NCBI RefSeq assembly: GCF_002506585.1 | Contig: NZ_DAXW01000003.1 | Location: 1 to 64,000, forward strand | DNA: 64,000 nt | DNA from: Methanoculleus sp. UBA430 | GTDB taxonomy: Archaea > Halobacteriota > Methanomicrobia > Methanomicrobiales > Methanoculleaceae | Direction of reading: 5' to 3' | Part shown: positions 16,113-23,928 of the stretch, one piece after another | How positions within the stretch are numbered: the first letter of the stretch is position 1 | How the letters are laid out: every line of letters starts with the position of its first letter | Translations under genes and position numbers: made by a program | Notes under the pieces: generated by a model | Told to the model about the DNA's origin: nothing | The model's input: only the letters and a program-made list of their open reading frames with translations | The model's database searches: none

Positions 16113-18881
16113 ATGATGAAGCGGATACTCTCTCTCGTGGTTCTTATTGTACTGGCAGCGTTGCTGCCGGCGGTAGCGGCGGCGAATACAGAAACGGGCG
16201 GTCCATCCCCGGGTTCTCTTGAAATTGACGGCGGAGCGGACTATCGACTTCTCGGTTTGGGTTTCATCCCGAATGTCGGCCAGTGCGACCCCGGGGTGGA
16301 GTATGTCCTGCAGCACCGGGAAACAACGGTCTTCTTTACGAGGGACGGACTTGTGCTGACCCATATCTCAGGGAGTGCGGATAACGTCTCCCGAGACGTT
16401 ATCCGGCAGTCGTTTGCCGGTGCATCCCCCGACACACAGCTGACCGCTTGCCGTCAGCGTCCGGGGGTCGTGAACTATTACGTCGGGAACGATTCGTCGG
16501 AGTGGCTGAGCGGCATCCCGGTGTACTCCAGGATCGTATATGAAGACCTGTATCCCGGGATCGATCTCGTGTATGCCGAGGAGAACGGCAGGCTGAAACG
16601 TGAGTTCCACATCTCCCCCGGCGCGGACCCCTCGCAGATTGAACTGCTCTACGAGGGAGAGAGCATGCCTCGCGTGGATGGGGACGGCGTGCTGCGGTTT
16701 GCGTCGCCGGCAGGGGAGCTGCTTGAGAGCCCTCTCGTCTGCTGGCAGGTGATCGACGGGGAAAAGGTCAGTCGGGCCGCGGAGTACGTCGTCGATGACG
16801 GATCGGTTCGTATCGCGGTGGCGGAGTACGACGCCGGGCATGAGTTGATCATCGACCCCGAACTGGTCTACTCAAGTTATCTGGGCGGAGAGAATTGGGA
16901 TATGGGGTATGCCCTTGCGGATGACGGCGAAGGAGGGGTATGGGTCACGGGGTATACGGGCTCTCTCGATTTCCCGGTCCTGGACGACTCCAATGGAAAT
17001 GGGGGCCACATTGCTTTCGTCTCCCACTTCGCATCGAACGGCACCCTCCTCTCATCGACCTGCCTCGGTGGAGCGACCGCCGAGTATGGACATGTCCTCG
17101 CGGGTGACGGCGCCGGGGGAGTATGGGTCATGGGGACGACGGGTTCAACCGACTTCCCGGTCCTGAACCCATCCCAGAGCACCTATGGAGGAGGTGGAGA
17201 TACCTTCGTCTCCCACTTCTCGTCGGACGGTACTCTCCTCTCATCGACCTACCTGGGCGGAGGGGAAACTGAAATCGACAATGCCCTTGTGGGTGACGGC
17301 GAAGGAGGGGTCTGGGTCACGGGACTGACGACCTCAACCAACCTCCCGGTCACGGGGGATGCATACCAGAGCGACTATGGAGGGGGTTCTGGCGATGCCT
17401 TCGTAGCCCGCTTCTCGTTTGACGGCGATCTCCTCTTATCGACCTACCTGGGCGGAGATGGGTATGATTATGGTTCGGCCCTTGCGGGTGACGGCGACGG
17501 GGGAGTATGGGTCATGGGGGGCAACGATTATGGCGGCTTCCCGGTCACGGGTGGTGCATTCGAGAGAGGCAACAGAGGGGGGTGGGATGTCTTCGTCTCC
17601 CACTTCGCATCGAACGGCACTCTCCTCTCATCGACCTGCCTGGGCGGAATGAATCACGATGACGGATCCGCCCTCGCGGGTGATGGCGATGGAGGTGTCT
17701 GGGTCACTGGAGAGACACAGTCAGTGCATGTGCCGGATTACCCCAACAGTGGCTTCCCGGTCCTGAACGCATACCAGTGGGACAATGAGGGGAGTTATGA
17801 TGCTTTCGTCTCTCACTTCTCGTCGAATGGCACTCTCCTCTACTCGACATACCTGGGTGGAGACGAACATGATTCCGGGTATGCCCTTGCGGGTGACGGC
17901 GCCGGGGGAGTATGGGTCACAGGAGATACACGCTCTGACGATTTCCCGACCCTGAACGCACACCAGAACGCCTACAGGGGAGGGTCATCTTATGGCGATC
18001 GCTTCGTCGCCCGCTTCTCGCAGGAGGGCGCTCTCCTCTCATCGACTTATCTGGGCGGGGAGAAGGATGATTGTGATGGGTACGGAGGAAGAGAAGATGA
18101 TCATCGATATACCCTTGCGGGTGACGGCGATGGAGGGGTGTGGGTCACGGGGTGTACAAAATCTACCGCCTTCCCGATCACGGATGATGCGTTCCAGAAC
18201 ACCTATGGAGGAGGAGAAGATTATTACGATGCCTTCGTCTCCCACTTCTCGTCGGAGGGCGTTCTCCTCTTATCGACCTACCTGGGCGGGGAGGGGGATG
18301 ATTATGGAAAAGCGCTTGCGGGTGACGACGCCGGCGGAGTATGGGTCGCGGGGTATACGGGATCTAATGACTTCCCTGTCCTGCGGGCATACCAGAGCAC
18401 CTATAGTGGAGGGAGTAGCGATGCCTTCGTCGCGAAGTTCGGCATCGTCGAACTACCAACCGCAGACTTTGCCGCGAACGTCACCTCTGGCCCCGTCCCG
18501 CTGGTCGTCCAGTTCACGGACCTCTCCACCGGCGACCCGACCACCTGGCTCTGGGACTTCGGCGACGGCAACTCCTCGACGGAGCAGCACCCGGTCCATA
18601 CCTACAGAACACCGGGCACCTACACCGTGAACCTCACGGTCAGCACCGCGGACGGCTCGGACACGCTCTCCCGGCCCGATTACATCGCCGTCACACGCCT
18701 CAAAGGTGACTTCAAAGGAGACGGCAAAGTGGACATCGGCGACGTCGCCTTTGTCGCGCATATGGTCGTCGGGAAGGCCGCGGCCGACCCCGCCGCCGAC
18801 TTCAATGAGAACGGCGCGGTCGATATCGGGGATGCGGCAAAGATCGCCTACTACTTCGTCGAGAAGATCCCGGCGCTGTGA
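16113..18881 (+). CDS. Secreted SBBP-repeat beta-propeller protein with PKD and dockerin-like domains
   Basis: Exported protein of 922 residues counted from ATG 16113; the next ATG, 16116, is equally possible. Signal peptide MMKRILSLVVLIVLAALLP ends near AVAAA. An N-terminal DUF7948-like domain (about 45-245, FIPNVGQCDPGVEYVLQHRE) precedes about nine to ten SBBP repeats of 50-65 residues. Each repeat has the pattern STYLGG, then ALAGDGxGGVWVTG, then DFPV, then DAFVSHF. These form one or two beta-propellers, usual in cell-surface or adhesion proteins. One PKD domain (WLWDFGDGNSSTEQHPVHTY) and the dockerin-like end (GDFKGDGKVDIGD; DFNENGAVDIGD; ends VEKIPAL) follow. It lacks a visible catalytic site and is third in the tandem dockerin cluster. 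Confidence 0.85.
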   Translation: MMKRILSLVVLIVLAALLPAVAAANTETGGPSPGSLEIDGGADYRLLGLGFIPNVGQCDPGVEYVLQHRETTVFFTRDGLVLTHISGSADNVSRDVIRQSFAGASPDTQLTACRQRPGVVNYYVGNDSSEWLSGIPVYSRIVYEDLYPGIDLVYAEENGRLKREFHISPGADPSQIELLYEGESMPRVDGDGVLRFASPAGELLESPLVCWQVIDGEKVSRAAEYVVDDGSVRIAVAEYDAGHELIIDPELVYSSYLGGENWDMGYALADDGEGGVWVTGYTGSLDFPVLDDSNGNGGHIAFVSHFASNGTLLSSTCLGGATAEYGHVLAGDGAGGVWVMGTTGSTDFPVLNPSQSTYGGGGDTFVSHFSSDGTLLSSTYLGGGETEIDNALVGDGEGGVWVTGLTTSTNLPVTGDAYQSDYGGGSGDAFVARFSFDGDLLLSTYLGGDGYDYGSALAGDGDGGVWVMGGNDYGGFPVTGGAFERGNRGGWDVFVSHFASNGTLLSSTCLGGMNHDDGSALAGDGDGGVWVTGETQSVHVPDYPNSGFPVLNAYQWDNEGSYDAFVSHFSSNGTLLYSTYLGGDEHDSGYALAGDGAGGVWVTGDTRSDDFPTLNAHQNAYRGGSSYGDRFVARFSQEGALLSSTYLGGEKDDCDGYGGREDDHRYTLAGDGDGGVWVTGCTKSTAFPITDDAFQNTYGGGEDYYDAFVSHFSSEGVLLLSTYLGGEGDDYGKALAGDDAGGVWVAGYTGSNDFPVLRAYQSTYSGGSSDAFVAKFGIVELPTADFAANVTSGPVPLVVQFTDLSTGDPTTWLWDFGDGNSSTEQHPVHTYRTPGTYTVNLTVSTADGSDTLSRPDYIAVTRLKGDFKGDGKVDIGDVAFVAHMVVGKAAADPAADFNENGAVDIGDAAKIAYYFVEKIPAL

Positions 18882-19079
18882 GACGGCCGGAAAGAAAGAA
18901 TAGAATCCCTTATCCGGGGGAGCGTTGCACCTCCCCCGTTCTCCCACTCCAGGTCTCAAACCGCTCCGGTCACAGTTACCCATACATCCCGCCGGCCCGA
19001 ATAGTGGCAGGAAAGAGAGATACAACTCATGGCGTGGCCTACCGGAGAAGGTTCCGGAAGAATTATGTTGTAACGGCTA

Positions 19080-19107
19080 CCGGCAAACCGCCGGTAAAAA
19101 AAAAGAT
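19080..19107 (-). terminator. T9 terminator after rpl12
   Basis: On the minus strand nine T (19104-19096) follow the rpl12 stop within four bases, and then a short hairpin ccggcggtttgccgg. This fits archaeal oligo-T termination of the ribosomal operon. Confidence 0.65.
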
Positions 19108-19422
19108 TTAGCCGAAGAGGGCACCGAGACCGGCCATGCCGCTCTCTTCTTCCTCTTCCTTCTTGGACTCTTCCTCGGCCTCTTCCTCGGCTGCGGGTGC
19201 AGCGGCTGCAGGGGCGGCGGCTGCGGGTGCAGCGGCGACCGGCGCGACAGCGGCCTTGCTGATGGCCTCCTCGATGTTCACGTCCTCGAGTGCGGCGACA
19301 AGGGCCTTCACGCGGGCATCCTGAACGGCGACACCGGCCGCGTTCAGGACAGCAGTCACATTCTCTTCAGTTACATCTTTGCCTGCGTTGTGCAGGAGCA
19401 GTGCAGCGTAGATATACTCCAT
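19108..19422 (-). CDS. rpl12: Ribosomal protein L12 (P1/P2 stalk)
   Basis: Acidic stalk protein of the 50S subunit, 104 residues. It has an N-terminal helical dimerisation domain (MEYIYAALLLHNAGKDVTEENV), an Ala/Pro hinge from about residue 60, a Glu/Lys-rich stretch, and the conserved C-terminus SGMAGLGALFG that contacts translation factors. It follows rpl10 by 32 bases as last gene of the operon. About 40 bases of its 3' end are identical to the 3' end of rpl10. Confidence 0.97.
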   Translation of the reverse strand: MEYIYAALLLHNAGKDVTEENVTAVLNAAGVAVQDARVKALVAALEDVNIEEAISKAAVAPVAAAPAAAAPAAAAPAAEEEAEEESKKEEEEESGMAGLGALFG

Positions 19423-19454
19423 AGTTCATTCACCTTTGATTGTCTGATAAAGTA

Positions 19455-20480
19455 TTAGCCGAAGAGGGCACCGAGACCGGCCATGCCGCTCTCTTCCTCC
19501 TCTTCCTTCTTCTCCTCTTCCGTCTCTTCTTCCTCGGGCTTTGCCTCGGCTGCCGCCGGAGCTGCAACGGGGGCTGCAGCAGTTGCGGCTGAGGCAGCCT
19601 TCAGGGTCGCCTCATCGAGTTCGAACCCGTGGCCCTGCGCCGCGAGCGCGACGACCAGCATCTCCCGCTGTGCCCGTCCGATGATCAGGTCGACGACACC
19701 CTTCTCGTAGATGGCCGCCTCGACGCCCACGTTCCGGGCTTCGCGAACCGCCCTGCCGATGATCGCGCTGATCGTCAGCGGGGTCGGGATGACGGCGTTG
19801 ACCGAGAGGTTGAACGCCTGCTGGGCAGCAAGCACGAGGTTGTTCGCGTAGGCCTCTTCATCGATAGCGAGGAGGTCCGGCGTGAAGATGGTGCTCCTGT
19901 AGTATGCGGCCTGCAGGACGAGACCAACGTCCATCGGCTTGATACCGAGTTTCACGAGCGCGTCGGCAACCTTCTTGTTGATGACCTCGCCCTTCTTCAC
20001 GACGGTCTTCGTCTCACGGATCTTGACCTTTCCGCCCTCGATGGCTGCGGGAATGCCCACCTGCTGGAGCTCGCCCACGATGGGGCCTGGCTTGAAGGTG
20101 GTCGGACCCTTGGGGACGACGATATCCTCGGGAGCCGTCTCGCCGGGCTTCGCCGCCATCTTGGTCTTCGTCTTCTCCAGCAGCTTGAAGAGTTTGAACG
20201 GATTCTCGTTCGTGAAGATCAGGGCACTCTGGCCCTCGGCGTGATCCTTCAGACCGCCGACGTTGCCGCCGAGTTCGGTGAGGGCGTGCTCGATCAGCGT
20301 GTTCCGGGCCATTTTCACCCTCGCCGTTCCGCGGAGGTTCCTCCGGATGTGCTGGACCTGCGAGGCGGGAATGCCGTACATGTCCACAACGCCGACGAGC
20401 GTGTGCTCCTCGACACCACGCTTGATCTCGTCTACCTCTTCCTTCTTCCACCTGGGCAGGTGGTGCGTATAGAGTGCCAT
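19455..20480 (-). CDS. rpl10: Ribosomal protein L10 (P0 stalk base)
   Basis: Stalk base protein that binds 23S rRNA and carries the L12 dimers; 341 residues, normal for archaeal P0. The N-terminal rRNA-binding domain begins LPRWKKEEVDEIKRGVEEH, the central insertion is typical of archaea, and helical L12-binding segments follow. The end is an acidic hinge plus SGMAGLGALFG, identical to that of L12. It shares one base with the stop of rpl1, so translation is coupled. Confidence 0.97.
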   Translation of the reverse strand: MALYTHHLPRWKKEEVDEIKRGVEEHTLVGVVDMYGIPASQVQHIRRNLRGTARVKMARNTLIEHALTELGGNVGGLKDHAEGQSALIFTNENPFKLFKLLEKTKTKMAAKPGETAPEDIVVPKGPTTFKPGPIVGELQQVGIPAAIEGGKVKIRETKTVVKKGEVINKKVADALVKLGIKPMDVGLVLQAAYYRSTIFTPDLLAIDEEAYANNLVLAAQQAFNLSVNAVIPTPLTISAIIGRAVREARNVGVEAAIYEKGVVDLIIGRAQREMLVVALAAQGHGFELDEATLKAASAATAAAPVAAPAAAEAKPEEEETEEEKKEEEEESGMAGLGALFG

Positions 20481-21121
20481 CAGATCACCCTCACTGCCGG
20501 CCCCATGGTCGTCTTCACGTAGACCGAGTGGATGTTCAGTGCCCCGCTCTCGAGAACCGACTCGACCCTCCGGAGGACCGCATCGATATTCTCAGCGATC
20601 TCCGCGGGATCCATCCCGGCCGAGCCGACCTTCGCGTGGAAGACCTTCTTGTCCTTCGTCCGGATCTTGACGGAACTCCTCAGACGCTGGACGATGGGCC
20701 GGATATCCATTCCCTGCGGAACCGGCATAGGCATTCGGCCGCGGGGGCCGAGCCTGACACCGAGATACCGGCCGACGAGAGGCATCATTGCCGTCTCGGC
20801 AAGGAAGAACTGGTACTCTTCCGCCACCTTACGCGCTTCCCGGGGTTCTCCCCCGAGCCGCTCAATCTCCTCAGGTCCGATGATAAGGTCCACGTCGACC
20901 TCTTTTGCCTGCGTGGTGATGTCGCCCTTCCCGAGAACCGCGATCCTGACGTTGTCAAAACCGTTCGGAAGGAGAATCGTCTCATCGATACGATTCTTGG
21001 GCTGGGACATATCGATATTCCTGAGGTTGACGGTGATATCCACGCTCTCCTTGAACTTCCGTTCCGGAGCCTTTGAGAGGGCCGTCGTCACGGCCTGCTG
21101 TATATTGGTTTTATCAACCAT
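20480..21121 (-). CDS. rpl1: Ribosomal protein L1
   Basis: L1-stalk protein of the large subunit, 213 residues. Conserved segments are visible, for example GPRGRMPMPVPQG and the C-terminal SVYVKTTMGPAVRV. In methanococci L1 represses its own operon through an mRNA site that mimics its rRNA target. Whether such a site exists here was not determined. It lies 51 bases after rpl11 and overlaps rpl10 by one base. Confidence 0.97.
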   Translation of the reverse strand: MVDKTNIQQAVTTALSKAPERKFKESVDITVNLRNIDMSQPKNRIDETILLPNGFDNVRIAVLGKGDITTQAKEVDVDLIIGPEEIERLGGEPREARKVAEEYQFFLAETAMMPLVGRYLGVRLGPRGRMPMPVPQGMDIRPIVQRLRSSVKIRTKDKKVFHAKVGSAGMDPAEIAENIDAVLRRVESVLESGALNIHSVYVKTTMGPAVRVI

Positions 21122-21172
21122 CCTTTGCCTCCATAGTACACGACCTCATGATCTTCTATGGTTGTCTGACAT

Positions 21173-21649
21173 CTATGCGACGAGTACGCCGTCGTATGCT
21201 CCGTCGTTGATGGCCCGGATCATCTCGCGGGGTTTCATACCCTCGACGGTGACACCGACACTCACGCACGTTCCCACGACCTCTTTGACCGCGGATTTCA
21301 GGTCGTACGAGAGCATCCCATCAAACTTCATACGGGCAATACGGACAGCGGCCTCCAGCGGCAGATCTCCCGCCACCAAAGCACCCGGCTCTGCAGACCC
21401 CTTCGTGATACCGGCCTCTTTCATGACGAGCGCCGTCGTGGGCGGAATGCCCACATCAATCGTGAAGTTTCGCTTATCGTCGACCGTGACCGTCACCGGC
21501 ACTTGCATGCCGTTGAAATCGGCCGTCTTCTTATTGATCTCGTCGACGACTGCCTTCACGTTGATACCAAGAGGTCCAAGAGCAGGCCCGAGAGGCGGGC
21601 CTGCTGTTGCCTTGCCACCGGGTACCAATACCTCGACCGTTTCTGCCAT
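21173..21649 (-). CDS. rpl11: Ribosomal protein L11
   Basis: GTPase-centre protein binding 23S rRNA; 158 residues. N-terminal GGKATAGPPLGPALGPLGIN is the diagnostic segment and the C-terminal rRNA-binding domain follows. The SD-like ggag sits 8 bases before ATG. It would normally follow spt5 directly, but here a tnpB element separates them. L11-L1-L10-L12 are therefore probably transcribed from a promoter of their own. Confidence 0.97.
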   Translation of the reverse strand: MAETVEVLVPGGKATAGPPLGPALGPLGINVKAVVDEINKKTADFNGMQVPVTVTVDDKRNFTIDVGIPPTTALVMKEAGITKGSAEPGALVAGDLPLEAAVRIARMKFDGMLSYDLKSAVKEVVGTCVSVGVTVEGMKPREMIRAINDGAYDGVLVA

Positions 21650-21712
21650 ACAAATTCTCCAGCTTATTCCTCAGGGGAATAGTTGCCTGGGTTATCTAAG
21701 GTCAGCGTAAGA

Positions 21713-21721
21713 GAATTTAAC
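21713..21721 (-). promoter_or_regulatory. Candidate TATA box for the rpl11 operon
   Basis: On the minus strand gttaaattc lies 64-72 bases upstream of the rpl11 start, between that gene and the left end of the tnpB element. It would restore transcription to the ribosomal genes now cut off from spt5. Confidence 0.4.
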
Positions 21722-21752
21722 CCTTGTGGAGGTGAAGGGGCGGAGCGAGAAG

Positions 21753-21803
21753 TCCCCGGTCGAGAGATCGGGGATGACACGGCACAACCCGCGGGGTTGT
21801 GCC
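21753..21803 (+). repeat. Left-end hairpin pair of tnpB element 1
   Basis: Hairpin 1 (21753-21774) has a nine-pair stem, tccccggtc with gatcgggga, one G-T wobble and a GAGA loop. Hairpin 2 (21781-21803) has a ten-pair stem, ggcacaaccc with gggttgtgcc, and a three-base loop. Element 2 has matching hairpins. Such subterminal structures are used by Y1 transposases for end recognition. Another role in the tnpB leader is possible. Confidence 0.7.
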
Positions 21804-21909
21804 TGACAGGAATATGCGAAGCATCTTCCGTGAAGCGGAGCCGTCCTTCTTCACTTTCACCCTGCACGGATCAAGTATATCTTATTTCAGATGAACTATC
21901 CTGTTGTCT

Positions 21910-23097
21910 ATGCTCATTTCCTACAAGTATCGAGCGTATCCAGATGCAATCACCGAGGTGCGGCTCAACGCAGCTCTCGATACCTGTAGATGGCTCTATA
22001 ACAAACTCCTTGAAGAGTGTAATACCGCACGGGAGACCGGGATCACTCCGACGATGCGAGGAATGCAGGCGCGGATCGTCACGCTGAAAGAGGAGAATCC
22101 AACCCTGAAAAGCGTGTATTCAAAAACACTCCAGATGGTGAACTATACCCTCTGGAGCAACATCCCCGCGCTCTCACAGACGAAGAAGAGAGGATGCAAA
22201 ATCGGCAAACTCAGGTTCAAAAGTGCAGTCCGGTACCGGACGCTCAATTACAACCAGTCCGGGTTCAAGATTGACCGGGAACAGAGCAGGATTACATTCT
22301 CGAAGATTGGAACAATCCCCTTCAACATGCACCGGCCCTACTCGGGCAACGTGAAGGGTATTCTGATCACCCGTTCTGGAGAGCGGTGGCATGTGATTAT
22401 TCAGGCAGAGCAGACAGTGTCTGCATCGAAGCGTGAAGGGCGTTCAGTCGGCATCGACGTCGGGTTGGATTCGTTTGCAGTCGATAGTGACGGTGCAGTG
22501 ATTGAGAATCCCCGGTTCTATGAGCACTCACTTGACCGGATCAAGAAGTTACACCAGAGTATTGCCCGGAAGAAGCGATCTTCGCAGAATTGGAAGAAGG
22601 CGAAATGCAGGCTGGAGAAGGTCTATGAGCATATCACGAACCAGAAGAACGATTTCCTGCACAAACTCTCCCGTCAGTACACTGACACCTATGCGACGAT
22701 TTGCGTCGAAGACCTGAATATCAAGTATCTTAAAGAGAACGGCAAATCTCGCGGGCTCCGTAGAAGTATCCACAGTGCGTCATGGGGACGATTCTTTTCG
22801 TATCTTTCGTACAAGGCTGAAAGTGCTGGTACGAACTTCATTCAGATCGATCCCCGGGATACAACGCAGCTGTGCGCGAACTGTGGGAGTATCGTGAAAA
22901 AGACGCTTTCCGAGAGAGTCCACGATTGTCCGTACTGTGGGTTCATTGCCGATCGAGACTATAATGCTGCGGTGAATATTCACCGCATGGGGATGGAACA
23001 GCCCTTTGAGCCTGTAGAGCCGATACCGCTACATCACATCGCTGTGATGCAAGTATTGGCCATGAAGCAGGAAGCCCCGCCCGAGAGCGCGGGGTAG
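21910..23097 (+). CDS. tnpB: TnpB, RNA-guided nuclease of IS605-type element (intact copy)
   Basis: A 395-residue protein. TnpB proteins are RNA-guided DNA nucleases that help retain their element and are ancestral to Cas12. N-terminal YKYRAYPDAITEVRLNAAL is the usual TnpB start; ATG 21910 is preferred over the in-frame TTG 21904. RuvC residues are all present: Asp in VGIDVGLD, Glu in CVEDLN, and Asp in DRDYNAAVNI. The zinc ribbon CANCG and CPYCG lies between the last two. The 3' end overlaps the element's right-end hairpin (23075-23094), where the guide RNA scaffold would be encoded. Of the three tnpB copies in the window this is the only one without visible damage. It runs opposite to the surrounding operon. 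Confidence 0.92.
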   Translation: MLISYKYRAYPDAITEVRLNAALDTCRWLYNKLLEECNTARETGITPTMRGMQARIVTLKEENPTLKSVYSKTLQMVNYTLWSNIPALSQTKKRGCKIGKLRFKSAVRYRTLNYNQSGFKIDREQSRITFSKIGTIPFNMHRPYSGNVKGILITRSGERWHVIIQAEQTVSASKREGRSVGIDVGLDSFAVDSDGAVIENPRFYEHSLDRIKKLHQSIARKKRSSQNWKKAKCRLEKVYEHITNQKNDFLHKLSRQYTDTYATICVEDLNIKYLKENGKSRGLRRSIHSASWGRFFSYLSYKAESAGTNFIQIDPRDTTQLCANCGSIVKKTLSERVHDCPYCGFIADRDYNAAVNIHRMGMEQPFEPVEPIPLHHIAVMQVLAMKQEAPPESAG

Positions 23098-23102
23098 TTC
23101 AC
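23075..23102 (+). repeat. Right end of tnpB element 1 (omega-RNA 3' region)
   Basis: Stem ccccgc (23075-23080) with gcgggg (23089-23094), then tagttcac. The tnpB stop codon TAG lies inside. In the family this region forms the end of the guide RNA, whose spacer would be the flanking DNA from 23103 on. Confidence 0.55.
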
Positions 23103-23147
23103 ATATAGTGCAGGGCGGTTCCTTTCCAGCGCCGGGCCCCTCCCGCA

Positions 23148-23217
23148 CGATCGGGCGCGCCCGATCGAGAAGAGTCGGATCAACAGCGGGGCAACGACCC
23201 CAATCAGGAGAAAAAAA
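23148..23217 (-). terminator. Palindrome and T7 run after spt5
   Basis: On the minus strand downstream of the spt5 stop there is a run of seven T (23217-23211). About 45 bases further is a perfect 20-base palindrome (23148-23167). The T run probably terminates the dtdA-ftsZ-secE-spt5 transcript. This supports separate transcription of the ribosomal genes beyond the tnpB element. Confidence 0.5.
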
Positions 23218-23233
23218 GTGGAGTGATGACGTT

Positions 23234-23716
23234 TCAGTTCATGTCTTCCGACCGCTCCACGACGCGAACGGAATCGCCGCGAACGGTGATCGGGATAGGA
23301 ACCATGCTCTCGTAGAGTTCGACCGTGATCTCTTCCTTCCCGGTATCGATACGCTTGACGACCGCTTTTTCGCCCTTGAAGGGGCCGGCGATGATCTCGA
23401 CGATGGTGCCCTCGGTGATGCCGCTGACCACCGGTTTCGGCACCAGGAAATGCTCGACCTCCGAGAGAGCGGTCGAGCCCTGCACCACCGCGCGCGCGTG
23501 GGGAATCAACTCGACCAGCTGTTCGATCCTGGCGATGGAGTCGGGACTCTCCACGAGGACGTAGCCTTTCAGTTCCTCGGGGACCATGACGGCCATCACG
23601 TGGATGTCTTTCTGCTCGCGGGTCACCTTCTCAATATTGTCGGCAACCGTCCGCTCCTGCTTTGCGGTCGTCTTTATTGCATATACCCTGTTTACGCTGT
23701 CAGCCATATCCATCAT
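23234..23716 (-). CDS. spt5: Transcription elongation factor Spt5 (NusG)
   Basis: Archaeal Spt5 of 160 residues. It has an NGN domain (YAIKTTAKQERTVADNI; MVPEELKGYVLVES) that closes over the RNA polymerase cleft with Spt4, and a KOW domain (ITEGTIVEIIAGPFKGEKA). The start ATG overlaps the secE stop (ATGA, 23713-23716). It would normally be followed by rpl11 but is followed here by a tnpB element about 130 bases downstream. Confidence 0.95.
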   Translation of the reverse strand: MMDMADSVNRVYAIKTTAKQERTVADNIEKVTREQKDIHVMAVMVPEELKGYVLVESPDSIARIEQLVELIPHARAVVQGSTALSEVEHFLVPKPVVSGITEGTIVEIIAGPFKGEKAVVKRIDTGKEEITVELYESMVPIPITVRGDSVRVVERSEDMN

Positions 23717-23922
23717 TTAGGCAACATTAACATAATCTCGTAGATAACAAAGCCGACAAGACCGATGAGCAGGATCCCGGCAGCCGCCACGATAGCGATC
23801 TTGGAGAACTCGTCCCGGGTCGGGGTCCGTGCCAGTTTCAGCACACGCCAGTACTTTTTGAAGAGTTCCTCTTCGATCTTGAACGATTTTACGTCCTCAA
23901 ACTTCTCTTTATAATCCATCAT
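23713..23922 (-). CDS. secE: Protein translocase subunit SecE (Sec61 gamma)
   Basis: Small subunit of the SecY translocon in the cytoplasmic membrane; 69 residues. An amphipathic N-terminal helix (about 15-40, KKYWRVLKLARTPTRDEFSKI) is followed by one membrane helix (IAIVAAAGILLIGLVGFVIY). It lies six bases after ftsZ and overlaps spt5 by four, the usual euryarchaeal order. Confidence 0.93.
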   Translation of the reverse strand: MMDYKEKFEDVKSFKIEEELFKKYWRVLKLARTPTRDEFSKIAIVAAAGILLIGLVGFVIYEIMLMLPK

Positions 23923-23928
23923 ACCGGC

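Larger units (their letters stand above)
21731..23102 (+). mobile_element. IS605/IS1341-type tnpB element 1 (no tnpA)
   Basis: About 1.37 kb with an intact tnpB and no tnpA. The left end has two strong hairpins. The right end overlaps the tnpB 3' end and finishes gcggggtagttcac. The same right-end motif closes element 2 (minus strand, 57094 on), and the left ends share the core cggagcg-gaag-ccccgg and a cggcacaaccc hairpin. The left boundary is approximate, set where similarity to element 2 begins. It lies between spt5 and rpl11, splitting a normally contiguous operon. Without tnpA it would need a transposase in trans. Confidence 0.75.
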
